Assembly (NCBI RefSeq): GCF_010669305.1
Contig: NZ_CP048649.1
Span: 992,001-1,056,000 of the forward strand
Length of the DNA: 64,000 nucleotides
Source: Aminipila butyrica
GTDB lineage: Bacteria; Bacillota; Clostridia; Peptostreptococcales; Anaerovoracaceae
Direction of reading: 5' to 3'
A program made the translations under genes and the position numbers. This document shows positions 53,867 through 62,238 of this stretch, piece after piece. Each line of letters starts with the position of its first letter. The first letter of the stretch is position 1. The notes below the pieces were generated by a model. The model made no database searches. It was given only the letters and a program-made list of their open reading frames with translations, and had not been told where the DNA came from.

Positions 53867-54284
53867 TACCTGCCACCCCCTTTTCGATTGCATAGGTGGC
53901 AATGCGCTGGTCTTCGGAAGCTACGTGGTTGATCAGCCAAGCTAGTAGTTTGCCAGCAAATTGCTGAATCAGCTGCTGGTCAAATCCGCTTTTTTCATAT
54001 TCTTGAGAAACTTGTACCACATAGTTGACCATTTCTGTATGTATCTTTTTATGTTCTTCCCAGTTTGGATAGCCGATGCTGGCCTGGTAGGCCTCCTCGT
54101 CTCGGAAGTGTTCTACTACGTAACCCTTCATAAATTCTAATGTCTCGTTGACACGCTGCACTTTGTCTTCCCAAGATGCAGAGGACCGAAGCACTTGCAT
54201 AAAGGATTCTACCCGTTGGAATAATTCCTTGTGCTGGGTATCAATCAGAGGCACGCCAAGCTCATATTTATCTTTCCATAGCAT
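53856..54284 (-). CDS. Bacteriohemerythrin
   Basis: A 142-residue hemerythrin with all seven ligands: His18, His59, Glu63, His78, His82, His120, Asp125. It can bind O2 at a di-iron site in the cytoplasm. It is translated just before CheX with an 11-base overlap. The start is ATG at 54284 behind AAAGGAGAAC. A 7-bp inverted repeat (AGCGCTT with AAGCGCT) lies 40-80 bases upstream. Confidence 0.92.
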   Translation of the reverse strand: MLWKDKYELGVPLIDTQHKELFQRVESFMQVLRSSASWEDKVQRVNETLEFMKGYVVEHFRDEEAYQASIGYPNWEEHKKIHTEMVNYVVQVSQEYEKSGFDQQLIQQFAGKLLAWLINHVASEDQRIATYAIEKGVAGNEH

Positions 54285-54470
54285 AAAATTGAGTTCTCCT
54301 TTCTGAAAAAAACGAACCATTTAGCGCTTGTCGAAAATCCCAGGTAAAATCTGGAATATAAGCGCTATAATTTATCGAATTATGTAGCCAGTATAATCTT
54401 TGTGGCGTTAAAAGTCAACAAAGGAGCAGGCAGATATTGAAATATATGGAGAAAGATGTTGAAATAGTAA

Positions 54471-54499
54471 TTGTACTAAACCATAAAAAATGGTATCAT
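54471..54499 (+). promoter_or_regulatory. Likely motA promoter
   Basis: TTGTAC (54471-54476) and TATCAT (54494-54499) have a 17-bp spacer, 40 bases before the start. No sigma-28 TAAA/GCCGATAA pair was seen. Confidence 0.55.
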
Positions 54500-54539
54500 T
54501 AAAGATAGAGTAAAACATATGGGACAAAAAGGAGGAAAT

Positions 54540-55325
54540 ATGGAACTTACTACAATTTTAGGCATTATAGTAGGGATTACTTCGGTCGTGGGGGCCATGT
54601 TTTTTAAGGGATTGAGCTTTGGGATATTTAACAACCCGGCTGCCTTATTCGTAATCTTTGTCGGCACGGCGGCTACTATTTTGATTTCCTATCCGGGAGA
54701 GGATCTAAAAAAATTAGGAGCTTTATTTAAAATCCTTTTTACAAAGCAAAAGGATATCTCTGAAATAGAAATCATTGAGATGATGGTCAATTTATCCACC
54801 TCAGCCAGAAAGGAAGGCCTGCTTTCGCTTGAGAGTAAGGTTGATGAAATCGAGGACCCTTTTATCCAAAAAGGTATCCGTATGGTGGTGGATGGCGTAG
54901 AAGAAGAAGTCATTGCTGATATATTAGGGTTGGAAATTCAAGAGATTGAGAAACGCCATGCGCTAAATGCGGGTATCTTTTCCTCAGCAGGTATGTACGC
55001 GCCGACGCTGGGAGTATTAGGTGCTGTATTTGGACTGATTGCCGCCATGGTTCATATTGACGATACGGGAGAGATGGCCCATGCTATTTCCGCAGCCTTC
55101 ATGGCTACCGTACTAGGTATTTTTACCGGTTACGTGCTCTGGCATCCCTTTGCCATGAAGCTTAAGGTCAAGAGCCAGCACGAGATAGGGATTAAGGAAA
55201 TGGTAGTAGAAGGTCTGCTGGCTATTCAGCGAGGGGATTCTCCTTTCATGCTGAAAGATCGTCTGATGGCTAGTCTGCCGAGCAGTAAGCAGGAGCAAAT
55301 TGCCGAAGACATGAAGTCTGAATAA
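54540..55325 (+). CDS. motA: Flagellar motor stator protein MotA
   Basis: A 261-residue stator protein with four TM helices (LTTILGIIVGITSVVGAMFFKG at the N terminus; GMYAPTLGVLGAVFGLIAAM and AISAAFMATVLGIFTGYVLW later) and a cytoplasmic loop between the helix pairs. With MotB it forms an H+ or Na+ channel that drives the flagellum. AAAAAGGAGGAAAT precedes the ATG at 54540. No other flagellar structural genes are in the window. Confidence 0.95.
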   Translation: MELTTILGIIVGITSVVGAMFFKGLSFGIFNNPAALFVIFVGTAATILISYPGEDLKKLGALFKILFTKQKDISEIEIIEMMVNLSTSARKEGLLSLESKVDEIEDPFIQKGIRMVVDGVEEEVIADILGLEIQEIEKRHALNAGIFSSAGMYAPTLGVLGAVFGLIAAMVHIDDTGEMAHAISAAFMATVLGIFTGYVLWHPFAMKLKVKSQHEIGIKEMVVEGLLAIQRGDSPFMLKDRLMASLPSSKQEQIAEDMKSE

Positions 55326-55402
55326 TAGTATTACATATTTGTATTATGGGAGCATCATTACGCAGTAAAATGCAATTAAAGCTAGTATAAGGAGGTTGCC
55401 GG

Positions 55403-56194
55403 ATGGCCAGAAAGAAAAAACATAAGAAACATGAAGAAGAACCCAACGAAGCGTGGCTACTGCCTTATTCCGATTTGATGACGTTGCTTCTGGCTGTTTT
55501 CATTGTTCTCTTTGCGGTAAGTCAGGTGGACCAAGCCAAAGCGGAAGCCATGGCGGAGCAGTTTCAAGAAATGGTCTCGAGCCAAGGGTCGGGATCGGGT
55601 ACTGGTAACGGCACGGGCACCGGAGCAGGAGAGGCCGGGCAGCCAAATGCGCTTTCGGAATCCAGTGTGCTCACGGAAGAGGAACTGGCGGAATACATGG
55701 GTGATTACGAGCTGGATGAACTAGAGCAATTGAAAGCGGAACTGGATGCCAAACTTATTGATGAACATATGACGGCTTCAGTGACTACCAGTATTGATAT
55801 GCGTGGTCTGGTTGTCAGTTTAAATAATGCCGTATTTTTTGATTCAGGCAGTGCTGCCATTTTAACGGACAATATTAACACCTTAAATGAGGTTGCGGCT
55901 ACTATCAATACGATGGATAACTATATCCGTATTGAAGGGCACACGGATAACGTGCCGATGAATTCAGAGCAATATCCATCTAACTGGGAACTATCTTCTG
56001 CCAGAGCAGCCAGTGTCGTTAAGCTGTTTATTAACAGCGGCGTTTCACCGGCAAAGCTGGTATCGGTGGGCTACGGTGAATATCGGCCGGTGGCTGATAA
56101 CGATACTGGAGAAGGACGAGCCAAGAACAGACGAATTGATATTATCGTGCTCAGTGAAAAATATAACAATTTGGAAAAACAGCTTATCGAATAA
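55403..56194 (+). CDS. motB: Flagellar motor stator protein MotB
   Basis: A 263-residue stator protein. A basic N terminus precedes one TM helix with the ion-carrying Asp24 (LLPYSDLMTLLLAVFIVLF). A linker rich in Gly/Thr follows, then an OmpA-type peptidoglycan domain (IEGHTDNVPMNS, GEGRAKNRRIDI). It anchors the stator to the wall. Start behind AAGGAGGTTGCCGG. Confidence 0.95.
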   Translation: MARKKKHKKHEEEPNEAWLLPYSDLMTLLLAVFIVLFAVSQVDQAKAEAMAEQFQEMVSSQGSGSGTGNGTGTGAGEAGQPNALSESSVLTEEELAEYMGDYELDELEQLKAELDAKLIDEHMTASVTTSIDMRGLVVSLNNAVFFDSGSAAILTDNINTLNEVAATINTMDNYIRIEGHTDNVPMNSEQYPSNWELSSARAASVVKLFINSGVSPAKLVSVGYGEYRPVADNDTGEGRAKNRRIDIIVLSEKYNNLEKQLIE

Positions 56195-56204
56195 GCTCAA
56201 TGGG

Positions 56205-56235
56205 AAGCCCTTGATTTGCGTCAGGGGTTTCTTTT
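56205..56235 (+). terminator. Terminator after motB
   Basis: A 10-bp stem with two G-U pairs (AAGCCCTTGA with TCAGGGGTTT) is followed by CTTTTG. Confidence 0.75.
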
Positions 56236-56297
56236 GATTCCAGGCATTGTTCAGTCTGATAAACACTGATAGAACAAAAGGGAAGGGTTACAGAACC

Positions 56298-58997
56298 ATG
56301 AAAAAATTAGTTGTTGGAATATTGGCGCATGTAGATGCGGGAAAGACCACCTTGTCGGAGAGTATGCTCTACCTCACTGGCAAGATTGGCAAGCTGGGGC
56401 GGGTGGATAATAAGGATGCCTATCTGGACACCTATGAATTAGAACGAGCCAGAGGCATCACGATATTTGCCAAGCAGGCCTTGTTGAGCTGGGGAGATGT
56501 TCAAGTGACTTTGTTGGACACACCGGGCCATGTGGATTTTTCAGCAGAGATGGAAAGAACCCTTCAGGTATTGGATTACGCTATCCTCGTGGTCAACGGA
56601 GCAGACGGTGTGCAGGGGCACACGAAGACTTTGTGGAATTTGCTAGATTATTATGGAATCCCTGTTTTTCTGTTCGTCAACAAGATGGATCAGCCAGGCG
56701 CAGACCAAGAAGCCTTGTTGCGTAATCTGAAAAAAAGGCTAGACGATAGATGTATCGATTTCGGGGCCTCCGCCCAGCTTAGCTGGCAGGAGGAAGTGGC
56801 CTTGTGCGGGGAGAAGCTGATGGAGGAGTATTTGGAACAATCTTCCGTCAGCAAGGAGGCGGTTCGCCGGGCAATTTGGGAGCGGCAGCTATTCCCTTGT
56901 TATTTTGGTTCTGCCCTGAGGGCAGAGGGGGTTCGAGAGCTGCTAGAGGGTATATCCGTATATGCAATGGAACCCGAGTACCCGGCTGATTTTGGTGCCC
57001 GGATATTCAACATCACCAGGGATGATCAAGGAAACCGATTGACTCATCTAAAAGTGACTGGCGGTAGGTTAAAGGTGAGAGATTTGCTGAGTGGAGGAGA
57101 CTGGAGTGAAAAGGTGAATCAGATTCGCCTTTATTCCGGGCTGAAGTTTGAGGTGGAAAATGAAGTCCAAGCAGGGACTGTCTGTGCCGTTACTGGTCTT
57201 AGCGAGACCAGACCAGGGCAAGGGCTGGGAATAGAGGAAGAATGGGGGCCGCCGTTGCTGGAGCCGGTACTTTCCTATCGGCTTTTGCTGCCAGCTGACT
57301 GTGATCCCCGGGTGTTGCTGCCCAAGCTGCGTCAGTTGGAGGAAGAACAGCCGGAGCTGCGGATTTCTTGGGAGGAGCCGAGTCAGGAAATTCAGGTGCA
57401 GCTCATGGGAGAGGTACAGACGGAAATTTTGCAGAGCACGGTTGCCAGTCGGTTCGGCGTGGAGATTGGATTCCACCCCGGCCGCATGGTCTATAAAGAG
57501 ACGATTGCCCATCCAGTAGAAGGGGTGGGGCACTTTGAGCCTCTGCGCCACTATGCCGAGGTTCACCTGCTGATGGAGCCTGCAGAGCCCGGAAGTGGAT
57601 TACACTTTGCAACGGCTTGCAGCGAAGACCTGCTGAGCAGAAACTGGCAGCGGTTGGTTCTAACCCATCTGGCGGAAAAGAGTCATCGGGGGGTGCTTAC
57701 CGGCTCGCCGATTACCGATATGCGGATTACTTTGGTGTCAGGGCGAGCCCACAATAAACACACAGAAGGCGGCGATTTCCGCCAGGCCACCTATCGAGCG
57801 GTACGCCAGGGTCTGAAGGAGGCGGAATCCGTACTTTTGGAGCCCTTTTACGCCTTCCAGCTGGAACTGCCGGAAAATATGGTGGGCCGAGCGATGACCG
57901 ATGTGGAGACCATGGCAGGAACCTGCCAGGTTGAACGCACTGACGGAGAACTGACACTGCTGACGGGCAAGGCCCCCGTGGCTACCATGAAGAATTATCA
58001 AAAAGAGGTAGCCGCCTATACGAAAGGACAGGGAAAACTGTTTTGTACCTTGTCAGGTTTTGAGCCCTGTCATAATTCCCAGGAGGTCATTGCGGATATG
58101 GGGTACGACTCAGAAAGCGACCTGGAAAATCCGACGGGTTCTGTCTTTTGTGCTCAGGGAAGCGGCTATTTGGTCAGCTGGAATCAGGTGAAGGATCACA
58201 TGAACCTGGAAAGTTATCTTCGCCAGCCTGGGCAGGAGGGGGGCACTGGGGCGCAGGCTGTTTACGGCGGAAGTGGAGAACAATGGATTAGCCCGGATGA
58301 AATTGATACGATTTTCCGTCAGACTTTTTTTGCCAACCAGGGACGGAAATCTGTGTGGAAACGAACTCGCGGGCCTCGGGAAGAAGCCTTCGGGGCATCA
58401 GGTGGTACTTTCGGGTCAAATTCCAGACCGGGTAACGGTCTTAACCCGGCAGGATACGGCAGCTTACAGAAGGATGACCGAGAAGAATATCTGCTGGTAG
58501 ACGGCTACAACGTTATTTTCGCTTGGGAGGATTTAAAGGAGCTGGCGGAGGTAAATATGGACAGTGCGAGAATGAAACTGATCGACTGTCTCAGCAATTA
58601 TCAAGCGCTGCGCCCTTGGCGGATTATCTTGGTCTTCGATGCTTATCGGGTTCAGGGCCATCGGGAAGAAACTGTAGATTATCATAATGTACGAGTCGTA
58701 TACACCAAAGAAGCGCAGCCGGCAGACCAGTATATCGAGCGGTTTGCCTATGACAATCAGAAGAAATATCGGATTACAGTGGCCACCTCTGACGGCCTTC
58801 AGCAGGTCATTATTCGGGGAGCCGGCTGCGGACTGCTGTCTGCCAGAGAGTTGAAAGAGGATGTGGAGGCGGCCAGCCGCCAGCTTCGCCAAAAGCACCG
58901 ACAGCTGCTGGAGCAGAGAGCCGATGCACTGGGAGATTATCTGAGCCCAGAAGAAAAACAGAAGCTGGAAAAACTGCTGGAGGAAGAGTACCAGTAA
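56298..58997 (+). CDS. TetM/EF-G-like ribosomal GTPase fused to Rae1/YacP NYN ribonuclease domain
   Basis: An 899-residue fusion. Residues 1-~690 are a translational GTPase of the TetM/TetO ribosome-protection type: G1 AHVDAGKTT (10-18), switch RGIT (52-55), G3 DTPGH (74-78), G4 NKMD (128-131), then domains II-V. A Gly/Ser-rich hinge (~700-728) leads to residues ~731-899, which match B. subtilis Rae1 (YacP): LLVDGYNVIFAW with Asp735, LVFDAYRV with Asp781, PADQYIE with Asp810 and VATSDGL with Asp832, and a charged helical tail. Rae1 is a ribosome-dependent mRNA endonuclease acting in the A site, where TetM binds. The fusion would bring the nuclease to stalled or drug-bound ribosomes. The start is ATG at 56298. 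Whether it confers tetracycline resistance is unknown. Confidence 0.9.
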   Translation: MKKLVVGILAHVDAGKTTLSESMLYLTGKIGKLGRVDNKDAYLDTYELERARGITIFAKQALLSWGDVQVTLLDTPGHVDFSAEMERTLQVLDYAILVVNGADGVQGHTKTLWNLLDYYGIPVFLFVNKMDQPGADQEALLRNLKKRLDDRCIDFGASAQLSWQEEVALCGEKLMEEYLEQSSVSKEAVRRAIWERQLFPCYFGSALRAEGVRELLEGISVYAMEPEYPADFGARIFNITRDDQGNRLTHLKVTGGRLKVRDLLSGGDWSEKVNQIRLYSGLKFEVENEVQAGTVCAVTGLSETRPGQGLGIEEEWGPPLLEPVLSYRLLLPADCDPRVLLPKLRQLEEEQPELRISWEEPSQEIQVQLMGEVQTEILQSTVASRFGVEIGFHPGRMVYKETIAHPVEGVGHFEPLRHYAEVHLLMEPAEPGSGLHFATACSEDLLSRNWQRLVLTHLAEKSHRGVLTGSPITDMRITLVSGRAHNKHTEGGDFRQATYRAVRQGLKEAESVLLEPFYAFQLELPENMVGRAMTDVETMAGTCQVERTDGELTLLTGKAPVATMKNYQKEVAAYTKGQGKLFCTLSGFEPCHNSQEVIADMGYDSESDLENPTGSVFCAQGSGYLVSWNQVKDHMNLESYLRQPGQEGGTGAQAVYGGSGEQWISPDEIDTIFRQTFFANQGRKSVWKRTRGPREEAFGASGGTFGSNSRPGNGLNPAGYGSLQKDDREEYLLVDGYNVIFAWEDLKELAEVNMDSARMKLIDCLSNYQALRPWRIILVFDAYRVQGHREETVDYHNVRVVYTKEAQPADQYIERFAYDNQKKYRITVATSDGLQQVIIRGAGCGLLSARELKEDVEAASRQLRQKHRQLLEQRADALGDYLSPEEKQKLEKLLEEEYQ

Positions 58998-59012
58998 AAA
59001 TAAAAGAAAGTA

Positions 59013-59041
59013 TTGCAACTTCATGCAATATATATTAATAT
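59013..59041 (+). promoter_or_regulatory. Possible promoter of riboswitch-cycA transcript
   Basis: TTGCAA (59013-59018) and TAATAT (59036-59041) have a 17-bp spacer, about 30 bases before the riboswitch. The -10 box is weak, so this is tentative. Confidence 0.4.
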
Positions 59042-59073
59042 AGAACAGTAAAATTTAATATTTTTTTCAGATG

Positions 59074-59250
59074 AAGATAGCGGGAGAGCAGTGGCTGCGG
59101 CCATTCACCGAAGAAGTAAATCTTTCAGGTACCTAATGTTATTAGAGATGACCGCTATTGGATGAAGCCTTGGAGAGACTCTTTTTAAAGAGCACCGAAG
59201 GGGAAAGTCAGAACATGGCGAAACTCTCAGGTAAAAGGACAGGGTATAGG
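59074..59250 (+). promoter_or_regulatory. Tandem glycine riboswitch
   Basis: Two adjacent aptamers. Aptamer 1 (59074-59159) has GGGAGAG, CACCGAAGAAG and TCTTTCAGGTACC. Aptamer 2 (59161-59250) has TTGGAGAGACTC, GCACCGAAGGGG and AACTCTCAGGTAAAAGGACAG. These are the conserved cores of the glycine riboswitch, and the short linker is typical of the cooperative tandem form. It lies 243 bases upstream of a CycA-like permease. Confidence 0.92.
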
Positions 59251-59493
59251 TACATATCTTAATTAATGGAAGCAATATTTTTGGTTTCTTTCTTTTTAGA
59301 TTTTATTTATTCCCAATTACACTCCAACAAAAAAATACACAAGCAATGTGGCTCCGATCTGAATCTTTTTAAGACAAATCGGGGCCTGTATTATCGTGGG
59401 ACTGGAACGAGCCAAACAGCTGGACTGCGGAGACTTGACTTTCTAGGGACTGGCGATAATAGAGAAAGTAACAGTGAGAAAGGCGGAATATTT
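59251..59493 (+). other. Leader between glycine riboswitch and cycA
   Basis: No gene is seen. A stem of GCTCCGAT with ATCGGGGC (59351-59358 and 59378-59385, one G-U pair) lies midway without a clear U-tract after it, so it may belong to the expression platform rather than be a terminator. An open frame runs back to 59266 but has no ribosome-binding site. Confidence 0.6.
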
Positions 59494-60840
59494 ATGTCAG
59501 AAAATCAACACTTATCCAGGGGATTGAAAAATCGCCATGTACAGCTGCTTGCCATCGGTGGAGCCATCGGAACAGGACTATTCCTGGGGTCTGGACGGTC
59601 CATTCATCTGGCGGGACCTTCTATTTTGCTGGCTTACCTGATTACGGGACTGGTCTGCTACTTGATTATGCGGGCATTGGGAGAGGTCCTGCTGTCCAAT
59701 TTAAACCACCATTCCTTTGTGGACTTTGTCCAGGATTATTTTGGGAACGGTGCTGCTTTTATTACCGGATGGACCTATTGGTTTTGCTGGATTTCCTTGG
59801 CCATGGCCGATCTTACGGCTGTCGGACTGTACATACAGTTTTGGTTTCCAGGCGTGCCTCAGTGGTTGCCAAGCTTAATCGGACTAGTCGTGCTGTTAAT
59901 CATGAATCTGACGGCAGTCAAGCATTTTGGTGAAATGGAATTTTGGTTCGCTTTGATTAAAGTCATCGCTATTCTGGCGTTGATTGTCCTTGGATGTTTC
60001 ATGGTTTTCACTGGTTTTTCCACCGATGCAGGCCCGTCCAGCTTTTCTAATCTGTGGACCCACGGCGGGTGGTTCCCCAACGGGGCCAGCGGATTTATTC
60101 TTTCCTTCCAGATGGTGGTCTTCGCCTTTACCGGCATTGAGCTGGTAGGCCTTACTGCAGGAGAAACCCAGAACCCAGAGCGGGTTATTCCAAAGGCTAT
60201 TAACAACATTCCGGTGCGAATTGTCATTTTCTATATTGGTGCACTTTTTGTTATCATGAGTATTTATCCTTGGAATTCCATCGATCCAGCTGAAAGTCCT
60301 TTCGTTCAGGTCTTTGCCTCTGTGGGTATCGCTTCAGCAGCCAGCATTGTCAACTTTGTGGTGCTGACTTCCGCGGCCTCTGCCTGCAACAGTGGCATAT
60401 TCAGCACAGGCCGCATGGGCTTTTCTCTGGCAAAGGAAAAGAATGCGCCAGCCTTTATGCGCAAGTTGAACAACAGTCAGGTACCGGCCAATGCGATGAT
60501 TTTTTCTGCGGCAGCTATCTTGATTTCCGTTGTGTTGAATTATGTTATGCCGGAAAGTGTGTTTGTGCTTATAACCAGCATATCTACCTTCTGCTTCATC
60601 TACATCTGGGCCATGATGGTCCTTTGTCATCTGCGGTATAGGAAGAAGAACCCGGCATTGGCAGCCAGAAGCAAGTTTAAGATGCCTTTTGCACCATTTT
60701 CCAACTATCTGGTGCTGGCTTTTATCGCTTTTGTGCTGGTGGTGCTGGCCCTCAATGAAGACACCAGAATAGCCCTGTTAGTAACGCCTGTATGGTTTCT
60801 TATACTGGCAGTCCTTTACAAGGTGTTTAAAGCTAGGTAG
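59494..60840 (+). CDS. cycA: CycA-like D-alanine/D-serine/glycine permease
   Basis: A 448-residue APC permease with about twelve TM helices. LTNRH-type start here reads LKNRHVQLLAIGGAIGTGLF, followed by GRSIHLAGPSI, RALGEVLLSNL and FGEMEFWFALIKV, all close to E. coli CycA as recalled. CycA imports glycine, D-alanine and D-serine by proton symport. The glycine riboswitch upstream supports glycine as a ligand of its control and probably its cargo. The start is ATG at 59494 behind AAAGGCGG, not the frame opening at 59266. Confidence 0.92.
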   Translation: MSENQHLSRGLKNRHVQLLAIGGAIGTGLFLGSGRSIHLAGPSILLAYLITGLVCYLIMRALGEVLLSNLNHHSFVDFVQDYFGNGAAFITGWTYWFCWISLAMADLTAVGLYIQFWFPGVPQWLPSLIGLVVLLIMNLTAVKHFGEMEFWFALIKVIAILALIVLGCFMVFTGFSTDAGPSSFSNLWTHGGWFPNGASGFILSFQMVVFAFTGIELVGLTAGETQNPERVIPKAINNIPVRIVIFYIGALFVIMSIYPWNSIDPAESPFVQVFASVGIASAASIVNFVVLTSAASACNSGIFSTGRMGFSLAKEKNAPAFMRKLNNSQVPANAMIFSAAAILISVVLNYVMPESVFVLITSISTFCFIYIWAMMVLCHLRYRKKNPALAARSKFKMPFAPFSNYLVLAFIAFVLVVLALNEDTRIALLVTPVWFLILAVLYKVFKAR

Positions 60841-60900
60841 AGCTGGCAAACTGTCATAAAAATGGAGTGCAACAGAACAGCAGTACAATTCTGTAAGAAA

Positions 60901-60937
60901 AGAACAGCCCTGCCGGTATTACTGGCAGGGCTGTTCT
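60901..60937. terminator. Terminator between convergent cycA and aminotransferase genes
   Basis: A perfect 14-bp stem AGAACAGCCCTGCC with GGCAGGGCTGTTCT and a nine-base loop. On the minus strand it is followed by TTTCTTAC. TCATTCAATTAA is repeated twice just after it. Confidence 0.8.
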
Positions 60938-61031
60938 CATTCAATTAAGCACTATGTCATTCAATTAAAGGTATTATAATATATGGTTGTCGATAATTAT
61001 ATTACAGAAAATCAATTTGCTTGAAATTAAA

Positions 61032-62153
61032 TTAGTTTTCTTTTAAAAATTCAGCAAATTTATCCAACCCTTCCCGAAGAGTCTTGGAATCGAAGGCGTA
61101 ACCAATTCTCACGCAGCCTTCCAGCTCAAAACAGGAGCCTGGAGTAAACAGTAAGCCCTTTTCCTTAATTAGGCGCACACACAACTCATAGGAAGGAATG
61201 TTCTTGTCGTAGTACACCAAAGCGGTGGTCCCAGCTACTGGCTTTAGATAGTGAACACCTTCTGTTTCGCGGACCCACTGGTCTAAGATAGCTCGGTTCT
61301 TGTTGAGAATAGCTCGGTTACGCTTGAAAATAGCATCTTTGTGGGCTAGAGCGATGCTGGCAAACAGGTCATCCAGACGGCCGCAGCTGATGGTGTCATA
61401 ATCACGTCTGGTCCAACAGGCTTTCAGGACCTCCGAAGATCTGGTAGCAATCCAGCCTAGGCGCAGGCCAGCCAAGGAGAAAATTTTAGACATGCTGCCC
61501 ACAGAAATCCCTTTATCATATAAGTCTACGATAGATGGCATATAACTCTCGTTTTCCGCAATACCTCGATACACTTCATCGGACAAGATATAGGCATCCA
61601 CGCTTTTAGCAATTTCTACAATTTCTTTCATGATGCCCAGGGGAATCCAGGAGCCGGAAGGGTTGTTGGGGTTGTTGATGGTAATAACCTTGGTATGCTC
61701 ATCTACTAGGCCTCTCAGCAGATCCAAATCTGGCAGGAAGTCATTTTCCAGTGTCAGCTGTAAGGGACGCACTTCTGCACCGATAGATTCTGGTATGGAA
61801 TAATGCTGCTGGTAAGTAGGCATGACAGATACCATATTGTCTTTGGCCTCGATTAAGGATAAAATCACCTGATAATTAGCGCCGATAGCTCCGTGGGTTG
61901 GGATGACTTGTTGTGATGTAATATTTTCGTACAGTCCGGCAATGCCCGTCAGCAGGTTCGGAGAACCCTCGATGTAGCCGTAAGTCATCCGCTCATCCGC
62001 CAAGGAAGCCAGGAATTCCTCCGGATTTTTTCCTGCCAGCTCCAGCAGCTCCCGCAAAGACATTGAATCGATGCAGGTTTCCCCCAGATTGTATAGGGCA
62101 TCATTTTCAAACTCGTTCATCCATTGTTCCACTTTAAAGGTTTTGATTTTCAT
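61032..62153 (-). CDS. Fold-type I PLP aminotransferase-like enzyme
   Basis: A 373-residue class I/II aminotransferase-fold protein. The PLP lysine is in GSMSKIFSLAGLRLGW, and NNPNNPSGSW and ILSDEVYRG are cofactor motifs. The N terminus (FKVEQWMNEFENDALYNLGETC) has an unusual acidic opening seen in aminotransferase-like proteins related to capreomycidine synthases; the link is from memory. It lies downstream of an ornithine-cyclodeaminase-like gene, suggesting amino acid or amino ketone processing. The ATG at 62153 follows TGGAGGATTTAAT. Confidence 0.9.
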   Translation of the reverse strand: MKIKTFKVEQWMNEFENDALYNLGETCIDSMSLRELLELAGKNPEEFLASLADERMTYGYIEGSPNLLTGIAGLYENITSQQVIPTHGAIGANYQVILSLIEAKDNMVSVMPTYQQHYSIPESIGAEVRPLQLTLENDFLPDLDLLRGLVDEHTKVITINNPNNPSGSWIPLGIMKEIVEIAKSVDAYILSDEVYRGIAENESYMPSIVDLYDKGISVGSMSKIFSLAGLRLGWIATRSSEVLKACWTRRDYDTISCGRLDDLFASIALAHKDAIFKRNRAILNKNRAILDQWVRETEGVHYLKPVAGTTALVYYDKNIPSYELCVRLIKEKGLLFTPGSCFELEGCVRIGYAFDSKTLREGLDKFAEFLKEN

Positions 62154-62238
62154 ATTAAATCCTCCATATTTCATTTTCATAAATCACATCTTGACCACAT
62201 AAAGATTTCAAATAAAAATTAGGTCCAGCTGAAAACTC

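Noticed and set aside
56298..58997. Acquired tetracycline-resistance determinant tet(M) type
   Set aside because: The GTPase part resembles the family, but the C-terminal NYN fusion and absence of mobile elements do not fit classic tet(M). Resistance cannot be inferred.
59351..59385. Intrinsic terminator of the glycine riboswitch
   Set aside because: The stem is plausible but no U-tract follows, so it was not called a terminator.
59266..59493. N-terminal extension of the CycA-like permease
   Set aside because: It has no ribosome-binding site, includes riboswitch leader sequence, and the ATG at 59494 behind AAAGGCGG gives a normal CycA start.
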